Below are positions 1 through 8,176 of a stretch of 32,075 nucleotides of DNA, piece after piece (the stretch's first letter is position 1; every line of letters starts with the position of its first letter). Below the pieces are notes generated by a model. The model saw nothing but the letters and a program-made list of their open reading frames with translations, was not told the DNA's origin and searched no databases. Both the position numbers and the translations under genes were made by a program. The stretch lies in IMG/VR virus record IMGVR_UViG_3300025815_000059, positions 1-32,075 of that record; one strand, written 5' to 3'. The stretch comes from a virus.

Positions 1-712
1 GCAACCCAAGGCTCTCATTGGTGGCAGGGTCATGGTCAAAGCGTGGTGCGTAGTAGGCAGAGGCTGTCGTTGGGTAGTAGGTTTCTAAGCCTGTGGCAAC
101 GTCTGTGCGCTCTTGCATTTCTTTGTCGGCTTCGTAGACGTGAGCGCCCCAGATTGCAATGTCTCCATCCGTATTCCCTATGTATGCAAATCCAGAATTA
201 GATAAAGTAAATGTTTTGCTGACTAAAACCCAATCACTCGTGGGTGTAAAATCTTGCGTTTGAATAACGCCTGTCGTTCCATCTCGAAAATAAAGACGAC
301 CTGTTGTCGCTCCCAAGGTTTTTACAAAAAAGTTAAAATTCCAAGAAGAAGATGGTGGGGTGATTAGCCTTCTGATTACATTGTCACTAGAAGTAAAACT
401 CGTTCCATCTGCACCTGATAAAGTATCGGCTGTAGAAGTTCCATCAGGAGCATTCGTTGTATTGGCAGAAACAGAAACACTGCCGCCTTTTTGCCATGCA
501 GAATTATCAAATTGTTCAGAATAAGTAACAAGATTATGCCCCGCCCACTTCAGCGTACCGTCTGAGTCCACCACTGTGGCGTTGGAGCCTCTGGAGAAAT
601 CGACTCGACTGTCTAACGCCAAATCCTCTGCAAACCGTAGATCAAGCTGTGGTTTGATTCCTTGTGCAGATTGATTAGTTTTAAGTTTATTCAGAGGATT
701 GAACGAAAACAT
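1..712 (-). CDS. Tail fibre / receptor-binding protein, N-terminal part (partial)
   Basis: The gene starts at ATG 712 and stays open to base 1, giving 237 residues with no stop. The start overlaps the stop of the 100-aa gene upstream (TAATG). The protein begins MFSFNPLNKL, then has LDLRFAEDLALDSRVDFSRG, NLVTYSEQFDNSAW, a beta-rich stretch with WNFNFFVKT and WGAHVYE, and ends in RFDHDPATNESLGL. In phage tail fibres the RFDHDP..ESLGL motif normally leads into a further NLLxYSEQF-type module, so much of the protein probably lies outside the window. The middle part resembles carbohydrate-binding or concanavalin-like modules of phage fibres. Role: virion surface, host binding. The fibre assignment is by family resemblance; the exact fold is inferred. 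Confidence 0.75.
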   Translation of the reverse strand, partial: MFSFNPLNKLKTNQSAQGIKPQLDLRFAEDLALDSRVDFSRGSNATVVDSDGTLKWAGHNLVTYSEQFDNSAWQKGGSVSVSANTTNAPDGTSTADTLSGADGTSFTSSDNVIRRLITPPSSSWNFNFFVKTLGATTGRLYFRDGTTGVIQTQDFTPTSDWVLVSKTFTLSNSGFAYIGNTDGDIAIWGAHVYEADKEMQERTDVATGLETYYPTTASAYYAPRFDHDPATNESLGL

Positions 713-1014
713 TAGACCATCTCCGTTACGTATAACGTACCATCAGCCGTAGAACGGATAACAGATACATTATCGCCTTCAAAGACGTGGATATACTCAA
801 CAGTGCCTGCAGGAAGATACACATCTGATGTTGTTGCTGTTGAACCAATCGCATAAAAACAATCGATATCTGTGGCTAAACGTAACACACGTCCGCCTTT
901 TGATGCGCCGGTTGCTGTTGTATTCGATGTTGAACGAATGTTCACTAATTGAGTTGAATTAGGACGCAGTACCTGAATAGGTTTTGCGTTAGCGTCAATT
1001 GCTAATTTAGACAT
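712..1014 (-). CDS. Small structural-type protein, 100 aa, between capsid and fibre
   Basis: ATG 1014 has a good ribosome site (GGAG, 6 nt spacing). The protein is mostly short beta-forming segments with many Thr, Ser and Val, including VLRLATDIDCFYAIG and VEYIHVFEGDNVSVI, and has no membrane segment. I do not recognise a named family. Its position directly after the capsid gene and before the fibre, and its compact beta-rich composition, suggest a virion decoration or fibre-associated protein. A hairpin in the gap to the capsid gene could lower its expression relative to capsid. The protein at 28898-29236 has a similar size and style (GTPQTVYTVPAGKSAQWVLL) and may have a comparable role. Confidence 0.75.
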   Translation of the reverse strand: MSKLAIDANAKPIQVLRPNSTQLVNIRSTSNTTATGASKGGRVLRLATDIDCFYAIGSTATTSDVYLPAGTVEYIHVFEGDNVSVIRSTADGTLYVTEMV

Positions 1015-1049
1015 GGTTTTCTCCGTAGGTGTGAAAGAGGAAAACTGTA

Positions 1050-1073
1050 AAGAGGAAAGCCCCCGAAGGGGCT
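1050..1073 (-). terminator. Intrinsic terminator or attenuator after the capsid gene
   Basis: On the minus strand, AGCCCC-TTCG-GGGGCT forms a 6-bp stem closed by a stable TTCG tetraloop, followed by TTCCTCTTT. The U-tract is interrupted, so termination is probably partial. The stem-loop is the same 16-mer as the strong terminator at 19853-19868. It lies 11 nt after the capsid stop, where podoviruses often attenuate transcription to keep capsid in excess. Confidence 0.7.
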
Positions 1074-1084
1074 AACCAGAGGGA

Positions 1085-2086
1085 TTAGACTCCTGAAGGC
1101 ATTGCCAACACGAATCCAGTCTCAGGACGAAGAACCTGAACACCGTACAGAGTATCTGCAGTGTACAAGTTTGCAAGATATTCTTGCTTGTACTGAGTTT
1201 GTGAACGAACACCCATTTGCTCTGCTAACACCATTGTGTCACGATGAGCAAGGATTGCCGCACGAGTGTCTTGTGCTGAAGTTGTCGCAGTATTTTCTGC
1301 GGCAGTTTCAATGACAGGACAGTTAGTTGAAACGTAGATATCTACACCGTAAAGAGTGCCGATCAAGCCGTTGTTAACTACATTGTTACCAACATAGTCT
1401 GAGCTTGAGTAACGCTCAATGCCGAGCATAATCTGACGTACAGATGGTGGAACAACAAAGAAACGTCCGTCCATTGGAGTGTCTGCATCGTCCATCTTTT
1501 TGATGAGTTCACGGAAAGCAAGGTCAGTAAAGACATCTGTATCTTCCATTGTATCATCAGTATAAGTTACAATGCCGTTAGACGCATCTACGTAGAAAAC
1601 ATTTGAGTTTTCCCACGCATCTGGAGTCCATGTTCCATTGATTTCTGCTTCAGTTGCAGAGCCATCGCCAAAACGCAGACCAAGATTCAACAGATGAGAA
1701 TCAGTTTGCTTGGCAAGTGCATAACCCGCATCTTCTGTGTAGAAGCGACGAAGTGAATCAAGAGCTTGAACTTCTACAATATCTTCGATCAAACGAGAAT
1801 ATTCGTAGTGCTTGTTCAAATCAATTGCAACTTCTGATTCAGTATTTGCAATGATTGTAACAGCAGTGTCAGCGGCTTTTGCAGTCGCATCGCCACGAGT
1901 AGGCTTAGGGATATGTAGTTTGTCACCCTTCTTGCCTGACATTGACATTTTGTTAACGAGGTTAGCGGCAACAAGATTTTTCTTGTATGCGGCAACGATC
2001 TCGTCAGACCATAGTTCTGGGATAAAGGTAGCCGCTTCAGTCTTTGCTGTAAAGCCGCCTGCTCCCGGATAAGTTGCAGTAGCCAT
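1085..2086 (-). CDS. Major capsid protein
   Basis: A 333-aa protein. ATG 2086 is preceded by GGAG with ideal spacing. Near the N-terminus it has FIPELWSDEIVAAYKKNLV, then KKGDKLHIPKP, IDLNKHYEYSRLIEDI and DGRFFVVPPSVRQIML, a pattern I recognise from major capsid proteins of marine podoviruses and T7-like phages. It is expected to adopt the HK97 fold and form the head shell. It directly follows the scaffold gene, the usual order. The terminator-like hairpin behind it fits a highly expressed gene. I looked for a T7-type 10A/10B readthrough extension and found no long frame after the stop. Confidence 0.93.
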   Translation of the reverse strand: MATATYPGAGGFTAKTEAATFIPELWSDEIVAAYKKNLVAANLVNKMSMSGKKGDKLHIPKPTRGDATAKAADTAVTIIANTESEVAIDLNKHYEYSRLIEDIVEVQALDSLRRFYTEDAGYALAKQTDSHLLNLGLRFGDGSATEAEINGTWTPDAWENSNVFYVDASNGIVTYTDDTMEDTDVFTDLAFRELIKKMDDADTPMDGRFFVVPPSVRQIMLGIERYSSSDYVGNNVVNNGLIGTLYGVDIYVSTNCPVIETAAENTATTSAQDTRAAILAHRDTMVLAEQMGVRSQTQYKQEYLANLYTADTLYGVQVLRPETGFVLAMPSGV

Positions 2087-2103
2087 TAGTTTCTCCTATA
2101 AAG

Positions 2104-2907
2104 CTATCGGACTCGACCTTCGGCGTAAGCAGTTCGAATTTCTTCTGCAAGTGCTTGATAACGCTCTGGGTCAGTTTGCATTAGTTTAATAATATCAGCA
2201 CGACGATAGATTTTCCGACTCGGTGCTTCGCCTGAACCTTTGGTACTTCCTGTTGAAGCCGCTTTTAGCTGACGCTTCCGATCTTCTTCTTGCACTTTGG
2301 CAGTCTCTTGTACAATGTTTTGACGTTCTTTCCAAGAAGATAGTAACTCGTCAGCGGCATCGTAATCAAATTGTTTATCTGCTCGTTCATACAATTCAGA
2401 ACGTACTTTAGAGCCTGTCACCCATTCTGCAAACTTTTCATTTTGTATGATTTCTGAAAAGTCAGGATGGCTTGACTGTAGCTTAGTGAGAATTGCTTGT
2501 TGCTTCATAGCCATTGACATCTCTTCCGCCTCACGGATTTTAGGATGCTTGGCTATTGCCGCTTCAATTGCTTTCTCAGGTTCAGAGAAGAAGTCTATTT
2601 CTTCGTCTTTTTGTTGTGGGCTAGTTGACGCTTCAATCTGAGACTTAACGAAATCATCTACAATCTTGCGTAGTTCACCGACTTCAGAGCTTTGGCGGCC
2701 TAATAGCTTTTCAGCTTCTTGATGCATCCGCACAATGTCTTTAATGTCTTTGCCTTGATACTTCTCAGGAAGGTCATCTTCTGCGTTGCTTGGCTCTTCT
2801 ACAGGAGCTTCAACGGGTTCTTCAGTTGGTTCTTCTTGAGGTTCTAAGGATGTAAACTCTTCACCTTCTTGTAGTAGTTCGGGTTCTTGATCTAATATAC
2901 GTGCCAT
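2104..2907 (-). CDS. Capsid scaffolding (assembly) protein
   Basis: A 267-aa protein with a very acidic Glu/Pro-rich N-terminus (about residues 7-45, with repeats of EEP), then DLPEKYQGKDIKDIVRMHQE and AEKLLGRQSSEVGELRKIV, which is characteristic of podovirus scaffold proteins. The middle is predicted helical or coiled-coil and the C-terminus is basic (GEAPSRKIYRRADIIKLM), as expected for a scaffold that contacts the capsid shell. The start ATG 2907 has GGAG about 9 nt upstream. The gene sits between the zinc-ribbon gene and the capsid gene. The scaffold acts in procapsid assembly and is absent from the mature virion. Confidence 0.88.
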   Translation of the reverse strand: MARILDQEPELLQEGEEFTSLEPQEEPTEEPVEAPVEEPSNAEDDLPEKYQGKDIKDIVRMHQEAEKLLGRQSSEVGELRKIVDDFVKSQIEASTSPQQKDEEIDFFSEPEKAIEAAIAKHPKIREAEEMSMAMKQQAILTKLQSSHPDFSEIIQNEKFAEWVTGSKVRSELYERADKQFDYDAADELLSSWKERQNIVQETAKVQEEDRKRQLKAASTGSTKGSGEAPSRKIYRRADIIKLMQTDPERYQALAEEIRTAYAEGRVR

Positions 2908-2942
2908 ATTGTTAAACTCCGTGCCGTAGCATTATGGATGTA

Positions 2943-3152
2943 TTATTTCTTAGCGGCTCTTTCGTGATCCCTTGCCCACTTATCATCAGCATCGGGCCAT
3001 CCAATGCCTTTGAACTGTGTGGATACACTAGAGATTATCCGCTGTGCTGTTTCACCGCATGTTGGGCAAGTGGCAAATTGATCCAAGTGGTCAATCCACT
3101 GTTCTTCTACCAAAGCACATGCAGTACATTTGAAATCAAATCGTCTGAGCAT
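2943..3152 (-). CDS. Small zinc-ribbon protein (FmdB-like), 69 aa
   Basis: The protein starts MLRRFDFKCTACALVEEQW and has two CxxC pairs (CTAC near residue 9, CPTC near residue 30), a single zinc ribbon of the FmdB/regulatory type. I chose ATG 3152 rather than an in-frame ATG 24 nt upstream because 3152 has a strong GGAGAG five bases before it. The gene overlaps the end of the 82-aa gene by 17 nt. Such ribbons occur in the head modules of several marine podoviruses. The function is unknown; nucleic-acid or protein binding is possible. Confidence 0.8.
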   Translation of the reverse strand: MLRRFDFKCTACALVEEQWIDHLDQFATCPTCGETAQRIISSVSTQFKGIGWPDADDKWARDHERAAKK

Positions 3153-3384
3153 CAAAGCTCTCCAAGTTGACTTCATAATTTGTTTTTATCCCGTCTTCAA
3201 AACTTAATAGCCTTTGAAGGATATTACGTTCGCCTAAGACACGATAAAGTTCTGTTTCATCTTTGATGTCTTCAATACGATAGGAATCAAAGATTTCTTG
3301 TATTTCAGTTTGAAACTGCTTCCAACCTTTGGTTGTAAACAGATCTAAATAGAGTTCATAATACTCTTGATCTTCTGGGGTCAA
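3136..3384 (-). CDS. Conserved hypothetical protein, 82 aa, TTG start
   Basis: The frame begins at TTG 3384 with AAGGAG six bases upstream. The only ATG close to that site opens a three-codon frame, so TTG is the likely true start. The protein is acidic and helical (TPEDQEYYELYLDLFTTKGW, YRVLGERNILQRLLSFEDGI). I associate this type of sequence with a small protein next to the portal gene in marine podoviruses, but no function is known to me. It is the first gene after the consensus promoter at 3422-3450, so it leads a transcript that also carries the zinc-ribbon, scaffold and capsid genes. Confidence 0.8.
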   Translation of the reverse strand: MTPEDQEYYELYLDLFTTKGWKQFQTEIQEIFDSYRIEDIKDETELYRVLGERNILQRLLSFEDGIKTNYEVNLESFDAQTI

Positions 3385-3421
3385 AGCATTCTCCTTCTAT
3401 CGGTGCTCTGAATATATAAAT

Positions 3422-3450
3422 ATTATAGCATACTTTTTTAAAAATGTCAA
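3422..3450 (-). promoter_or_regulatory. Perfect sigma70 consensus promoter for the capsid operon
   Basis: On the minus strand, TTGACA (3450-3445), a 17-bp spacer and TATAAT (3427-3422) match the consensus at all twelve positions. The bases before the -10 (TATGC) add an extended -10 TGn. The TGA stop of the 46-aa gene overlaps the -35 box. Transcription would start at about 3415, ahead of the 82-aa gene, and would boost scaffold and capsid expression. Confidence 0.85.
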
Positions 3451-3587
3451 GCCTCTTCAGCAACTTTTGTTGTAGTTTTTTTCACGGACTTTGGTTTTTC
3501 TTCTAACGCTGTGATGCGTTTATCTAATTTGTCCAGAATTTTATTAATTTGATTGACAACTTGTTGAAGTTCTGTTTTTGTAATCAT
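3447..3587 (-). CDS. 46-aa coiled-coil-like protein after the portal gene
   Basis: The ATG at 3587 overlaps the portal stop (TAATG) and has GAGG 8 nt upstream. The product begins MITKTELQQVVNQINKIL and continues with a heptad-like LDKLDKRITALEEK, then a Lys/Thr-rich tail ending AEEA. It is probably a short coiled coil with a basic tail. No family is recognised. The overlap with the portal stop, the ribosome site and the end immediately at the capsid promoter all support a real gene. Confidence 0.7.
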   Translation of the reverse strand: MITKTELQQVVNQINKILDKLDKRITALEEKPKSVKKTTTKVAEEA

Positions 3588-5515
3588 TAGTTTTTCCTCA
3601 TTTGCATTGCAACAATATCTTCTTTTGTTTCTAGCTCACGCTCTTTGAGAACTAATTCAGCTAATTTAGCTCGTTGTTCAAAGTCAATTTCTGCATCATC
3701 TTTGCCAATGTTTTTCAGCAAAGCGTCCAGTCGTTCTGTCTCAGCTTCAACAGGTAGCAATTGAGTTTCAACATTATTCTGTTGAACCCTTGACATAATC
3801 TCTGCGGTCTGTGCTTGAACATTCTGCAGAGTTGCTTGTTGCTTTGCCATCTCAATCTGTTGTAATTGTGATTGCATTTGTTGTAGTTCTGGATTTGGTT
3901 GATTAGCTTGTTTGAGTCCTGCAATAATTTCTTCACGATTACTCAAGTTCATGTTATCTACAATTGACTCAATCAACATTGGGTACATTGGCGATTCAGG
4001 TGACATCGTTTGTAGTAATTGAACAAGTTGTGTTACTTCATATTCACGAGCAATAATCCCCAAAGAACTGGCAGGTACAAACTTATAATCCTGTGCAGGG
4101 TAACGCTGTGGATCAAATTGCATATAACGATATGCAGTTTTACGTACAAACGGTAATAAGAATGCTTCTTGGAAATTAATCAATGTACGCTTGTGTCGCT
4201 TGATAATTGCTCCAAGTGACATTGAAATGCCTGCGGCAGTTGAGTCACCGTTGATACTGCCGGGTATTCCTGCGGCATCAATTGCCCCGGTTGCCATCTG
4301 CACCATATTCATTAAGTCTTTGCCCTGTGCAAATGTAACTTGATCGAGTTGACCAAAGTTAAATGGTTGCAGGATTTCACGTGGATTACCATTTGTTAAA
4401 ATTGCTTTACCCGGACGAATTTCCATCTTAGCGCCACGAGGAAGCCTTGAAGCATCTACAGCTAACATTGGATGTACGGTTAATGCTAACGCATCAATAC
4501 GAGCACGTAATTCCGCATCTAAGGCTTTTTGTGCATTGTATCCTTTCTCACAGATACCACGGCCCCAGAAGCGACCCGGAACAATATCCCAAGGAAATGC
4601 AACAACTGGCCGATCTTGCATCATGTAGGGATTCAACTCAGCTTTTAATAGTGTACCGCCATTGGCAATAACTACAATTGCTTCGACGTATTCCGAGTCT
4701 TCTTCTTCCTCACTAACTTCATCTGTTCGGTTTGCATCAAACAAATACTTTGGGACAAGACCATAATATTTAGTTAACCGAACTTTATCATCTGAATAGA
4801 TTGTCAAGTCCTGATCTGGTTCTAAGTCCTGATCTGGTGCGGCAGACGTGACAGAAGCATCGTTATATATGCCTGCTTCTTGAGCTAAGTGAATTTGATG
4901 TAATGGTACAAACTCATCGATTGCAACACCCAAGGCTTCATCAATATGCGTTGCAACAGGATCAATCAAAAAGTTTTGTGGTAGTACAGGACGTAATTTA
5001 AATACAGTACGAGGGCGTGATATCACACCGATAGCTTGCATTTGCCCTTCCATCACTGGTTGAGAGCTTGGTGTTAACTCAGTCTGTTCTTCTGCAACAA
5101 TTTCACCAATGCCTACACCAAAGACAGCCGCATTAAGAATACATTCAGCAATTGCTTTGCGAGCAGAAACAAATTGAAAATCCTCATCCAAGTGATTCCG
5201 CATATGATAGATGTCTTGATTATTTGTATCCATCATATCATCTTTAATATCGAACCACTTACCACGACCAAATGTTGCTTCTTCGACTTCAGCAACAGCA
5301 GACTCAACAGCTTGTTGCAATGCAGGACTAATTAAGCGTGAACGCTCAGACACTCGCATCACATCGGATGGATCCCATATGCCTCGCCAAAGCCGGTAGT
5401 ATTCGTCAAACTTTTCTTGATAGTTTGATTCATAATGATCTCGCCATTGGTTGCATTTCTGCATTACCCAATCTTCTAGCGAACTGTCATTTTCAAAGTT
5501 GTGATCGTAGTCCAT
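3587..5515 (-). CDS. Portal (head-tail connector) protein
   Basis: A 642-aa protein that starts MDYDHNFENDSSLEDWVMQK. It carries YYRLWRGIWDPSDVMRVSERSRL, AVESAVAEVEEATFG, and later VAFPWDIVPGRFWGRGICEKGY with AAGIPGSINGDSTAAGIS, which are typical of podovirus portal proteins. The C-terminal 150 residues are Gln-rich and helical (LQQMQSQLQQIEMAKQQATLQ), as in the crown or barrel of portals. The portal forms the dodecameric DNA channel at one capsid vertex. It follows the large terminase with a 1-nt gap between that stop and its ATG. A short tandem repeat lies within the gene. Confidence 0.9.
   Translation of the reverse strand: MDYDHNFENDSSLEDWVMQKCNQWRDHYESNYQEKFDEYYRLWRGIWDPSDVMRVSERSRLISPALQQAVESAVAEVEEATFGRGKWFDIKDDMMDTNNQDIYHMRNHLDEDFQFVSARKAIAECILNAAVFGVGIGEIVAEEQTELTPSSQPVMEGQMQAIGVISRPRTVFKLRPVLPQNFLIDPVATHIDEALGVAIDEFVPLHQIHLAQEAGIYNDASVTSAAPDQDLEPDQDLTIYSDDKVRLTKYYGLVPKYLFDANRTDEVSEEEEDSEYVEAIVVIANGGTLLKAELNPYMMQDRPVVAFPWDIVPGRFWGRGICEKGYNAQKALDAELRARIDALALTVHPMLAVDASRLPRGAKMEIRPGKAILTNGNPREILQPFNFGQLDQVTFAQGKDLMNMVQMATGAIDAAGIPGSINGDSTAAGISMSLGAIIKRHKRTLINFQEAFLLPFVRKTAYRYMQFDPQRYPAQDYKFVPASSLGIIAREYEVTQLVQLLQTMSPESPMYPMLIESIVDNMNLSNREEIIAGLKQANQPNPELQQMQSQLQQIEMAKQQATLQNVQAQTAEIMSRVQQNNVETQLLPVEAETERLDALLKNIGKDDAEIDFEQRAKLAELVLKERELETKEDIVAMQMRKN
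4806..4838 (-). repeat. Tandem 18-bp repeat inside the portal gene
   Basis: The + strand shows AAGTCCTGATCTGGT twice, 18 nt apart. It encodes PDQDLE followed by PDQDLT in the portal protein. The repeat keeps the frame and looks like a recent local duplication in a surface loop. Confidence 0.85.
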
Positions 5516-5516
5516 G

Positions 5517-6770
5517 TTAATATCCTGCTACTGGGTCTAAAATTTCAAAGTCATCTTCTTCAACATCGAAGTGATAAGCAACCTTCGCCATCTGATCGAT
5601 ATAGGCTAAGGAGTCTACTAAGTCATCGTGTACTAATGGATTTGGAAACTGAAATAGTTCATCCAAGAATTGTGCATTCCAATCTCCTTCATTTAATGTA
5701 ATCTGTCCATGTTCAAATCGTCCCTGCAATGCCCAAACAATTCGATCCGTTTTCTTTTTATTGCCGTGTGTTAATTCTTCGATCCTAAAAAATCTTTGGT
5801 CTGATTTCATAATATCTGTCAGGTAGGGTAAGACAGCATTCTTCAATGCTCCTTTTTCAATCCCAACTGCAATAGGTTCATAATATGAAACAGCATCAAA
5901 TATTTTCTTTGCAGTTTTTTTAATATCCCATCGACCATGTACAATATCAGCAACCCACCATCCGTGTTCATTGACTTTAACAATTGAGATTGCTGTTTGG
6001 TCTAACTTTTTATTCTTAGACTTTGCTGTTGATTGAACATCTGCAAAGCCTGCAAGGTCAACTGCAATATAATAATCTCCGATTTCAGGTTCTTCATCAT
6101 CAAACTGTACCCAATCTTCTTTAAAGATTTCTGAACCCATTGCTTCAAAGCTCGCTAAGAATTCCTGTCGGAATGCATAGCTAGACATTGATTTCTTTGC
6201 AGTGTCAATTTCTACAGGATCGAGCAATGGATTATCATAGCTTGTAAAGTGCCAAGACTTATATGTTGTATCATCTTCAAGTTCTGCATACTGGTACAGT
6301 TCATAGAAGTGATTTCGACCCATAGGCGTACCAATAAACATTGCTTGGCCTTTTTGGTCTGCCAAAGCCGGTCTCAGGATTTGTTCCCAAACACTCGGCT
6401 TCATATCCGCATATTCATCCATTACAAGGAATTTAAGAGAGACCCCTCGCATTGTCTCCGGTCTATCCGCACCCTTTAATGAAATTGTACATCCATTAAT
6501 CAAGGTGATCTGTAGGTTATTGATATGAGATCCTTTGACAACAGGATGAGCAAGCTCAAGTAAAGTTTGCCACATAATATCTCTAGCCTGCCCTTGAGTC
6601 GGTGCAACATAAAATACATGTCCTCGATCAGTTTGCAATGCATTAATAATTAACATCCAAGCCGCTAATCGTGACTTGCCTGTTCGTCGCCCTGCGGCAA
6701 CTATTTTAAATCGAGTAGGATCGTTAAAGACTTCTTGTTGCCAAGGAAGAAGCTCAACATTAAGATCCAC
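5517..6770 (-). CDS. terL: Terminase large subunit (DNA packaging ATPase-nuclease)
   Basis: A 417-aa protein. Walker A is AAGRRTGKS (residues 25-33), Walker B is FLVMDEYADM with D117/E118, and a coupling motif is seen at FIGTPMGRNHFY. The C-terminal RNase H-like nuclease has AVDLAG (first Asp), a central GIEKGALKNAVLPYL, and the final acidic motif LVHDDLVDSLAYI. It pumps DNA into the procapsid through the portal and cuts concatemers. Its start overlaps the lysozyme gene by 11 nt. The length is normal for a compact podovirus TerL. Confidence 0.95.
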   Translation of the reverse strand: MDLNVELLPWQQEVFNDPTRFKIVAAGRRTGKSRLAAWMLIINALQTDRGHVFYVAPTQGQARDIMWQTLLELAHPVVKGSHINNLQITLINGCTISLKGADRPETMRGVSLKFLVMDEYADMKPSVWEQILRPALADQKGQAMFIGTPMGRNHFYELYQYAELEDDTTYKSWHFTSYDNPLLDPVEIDTAKKSMSSYAFRQEFLASFEAMGSEIFKEDWVQFDDEEPEIGDYYIAVDLAGFADVQSTAKSKNKKLDQTAISIVKVNEHGWWVADIVHGRWDIKKTAKKIFDAVSYYEPIAVGIEKGALKNAVLPYLTDIMKSDQRFFRIEELTHGNKKKTDRIVWALQGRFEHGQITLNEGDWNAQFLDELFQFPNPLVHDDLVDSLAYIDQMAKVAYHFDVEEDDFEILDPVAGY

Positions 6771-7215
6771 GCATTAGCTCCACAAGCTCTTTGCTACGGC
6801 GACCTGTTTGACCATACCACTTTGAATCAACCATTTCATCAGCGGCTTGATTATAAAAGCCTGCGTTGACTGCTTCAATCATGCGTTTAAACTTTGAAAG
6901 TCTATTACGTCCAAGATTAAATGCCATGTTAACACAAACTCGGATAACATTATCTGGGTTACTTTCAAGATTAAGAAAGACTGCACAGGCATCAGAGTAT
7001 GCTGTATTGAAATCAGCTTCAAATACTTCGTCTACTCGATCTTTGGTGACCGGTGTACCCACAGGCCATGAAGACTCAATATCACTTTCAATGACTAAGT
7101 GTCCGATACCAAAGGTAGGCAGATGTTCAGAATCCAGATAGATTTCCAAGACACAACCTTCATGACGAATTAAATCTTCTTTGATTAGTTCAACCAAGTT
7201 ACTATTCAGTGACAT
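6760..7215 (-). CDS. T4-type lysozyme (endolysin, glycoside hydrolase 24)
   Basis: A 151-aa protein. It has the catalytic triad spacing of T4 lysozyme: E19 in RHEG, D28 and T34, i.e. E-x8-D-x5-T, followed by FGIGHL. Later CVNMAFNLGRNRLSKFKRM and the final WYGQTGRRSKELVELM fit the C-terminal lobe of the family. It cleaves the glycan strands of peptidoglycan at lysis. No signal peptide or membrane anchor is seen, so release would depend on a holin. The gene sits between the two terminase genes and overlaps both (14 and 11 nt), which is an unusual place for an endolysin. Confidence 0.93.
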   Translation of the reverse strand: MSLNSNLVELIKEDLIRHEGCVLEIYLDSEHLPTFGIGHLVIESDIESSWPVGTPVTKDRVDEVFEADFNTAYSDACAVFLNLESNPDNVIRVCVNMAFNLGRNRLSKFKRMIEAVNAGFYNQAADEMVDSKWYGQTGRRSKELVELMRGS

Positions 7216-7579
7216 CTACATACTCCGCTTCAATTGGTTCTTCAGCGGAAACAACAGCCTGTTCACCAATCCCACTGATTGTAATATTAACAGATGCTTT
7301 GCCTGTAGTGTTTTTATCTTTATCAAAATAACTCAAAGGCAATACACGATCCATACACATCTTTAATGCCGCCATCTGTCCGGGATGTTCATCATCCAAG
7401 GCAATAGTAATAATTTTATTAATTACCTTATCACCTGATGTTGCTAACAGTCGGGCTTTGAATTCATTAATTCTAGAGGCATCTCCCGGAGGTCTGCCAC
7501 GAGCAACTCGATTACCCTTCTTCTTAGCTTCGATATCAGTCTTTCTTGGACGACCACGTTTAGGCTTGGTTTCCGTCAT
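7202..7579 (-). CDS. Terminase small subunit-like DNA-binding protein
   Basis: A 125-aa protein. The N-terminus has two AT-hook-like stretches, KPKRGRPRK and ARGRPPGDASRINEF, followed by a helical core with DDEHPGQMAALKMCMDRVLP, a segment I associate with small terminase subunits of T7-like marine phages. The acidic tail ends EAEYVDVTE. It probably recognises packaging DNA and recruits TerL, whose gene is two genes downstream. It is the first gene of the head operon and is driven by the promoter at 7605-7633. AAGGAT lies upstream of ATG 7579. The call is based on position and partial motif resemblance. Confidence 0.7.
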   Translation of the reverse strand: MTETKPKRGRPRKTDIEAKKKGNRVARGRPPGDASRINEFKARLLATSGDKVINKIITIALDDEHPGQMAALKMCMDRVLPLSYFDKDKNTTGKASVNITISGIGEQAVVSAEEPIEAEYVDVTE

Positions 7580-7604
7580 AAACTATCCTTTTTAGTTGCT
7601 TGAT

Positions 7605-7633
7605 AGTATAGCATAATTTTTTATAAAAGTCAA
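7605..7633 (-). promoter_or_regulatory. Sigma70-type promoter of the packaging/head operon
   Basis: On the minus strand, TTGACT (7633-7628), a 17-bp spacer and TATACT (7610-7605), with TATGC in front of the -10 as in the capsid promoter. Ten of twelve bases match the consensus and there is an extended -10 TGn. It points at the small terminase gene, whose ATG is 25 nt beyond the -10. Confidence 0.82.
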
Positions 7634-7945
7634 CCCTTTTTTCTAAATTCCAAGTAAATAAATATTTGATTCGGTTTAGATTCTAAAAACTGTTTAGATA
7701 TCAAAGTGTTGCTTGATAGTTGTTATTGGTTTAATAAAGGCTATTAAGTGGGGAATTATGGTTATATTTTAGGCCTTTTTTGTATCTCGGTGGGTACTGT
7801 ATAAATTACATAGCTATATAGCCCCTCCCCGGCCTACTATATAGGCCTATACCATTATTGCATAGACTTTGAAGTCTGTCAAGCTCTGTTGTCTTCGACT
7901 ATGGTAGTACATGGCAGTCCTTGACAGTGTGTGGGTCTATGTAGT

Positions 7946-7957
7946 ACCCTATAGGGT
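7946..7957. repeat. Perfect 12-bp palindrome ACCCTATAGGGT
   Basis: ACCCTATAGGGT equals its own reverse complement. It lies in the divergent control region just after a TTGACA (7920-7925) with no good -10. It could be a protein-binding site; nothing else supports a function. Confidence 0.55.
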
Positions 7958-8147
7958 TAAAAAGTTTTAGGTCTTAGACTAAAGTATAACTAGACAGTCT
8001 TAACAGACTATGCTACTTGACATCATACTATATACAAAGGACAAACACTGTATAAATATACACCGACTAATGTCTAATATACATTGTGCATTGCATCATG
8101 GTTCAATACATCCATCGACACAGAGAAACAAAGACAACACAAAAGGG

Positions 8148-8176
8148 TTGACAAAGTTTCAAAGGGTTGATAGAGT
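8148..8176 (+). promoter_or_regulatory. Candidate early promoter 1
   Basis: TTGACA (8148-8153), 17-bp spacer, TAGAGT (8171-8176), followed by ACAAA. The -35 is perfect; the -10 keeps T1, A2, A4 and T6. The predicted transcript begins near a small hairpin GCTTG-AGAGA-CAAGC. The same -10 and downstream bases recur in candidate promoter 2. Confidence 0.6.

Noticed and set aside
1015-1084. T7-like 10B capsid extension by frameshift
   Set aside because: No long alternative frame follows the capsid stop; a terminator stem comes at once.
7920-7945. TTGACA at 7920 as a promoter
   Set aside because: No acceptable -10 at 16-18 bp; TAGTAC at 15 bp is too weak and too close.
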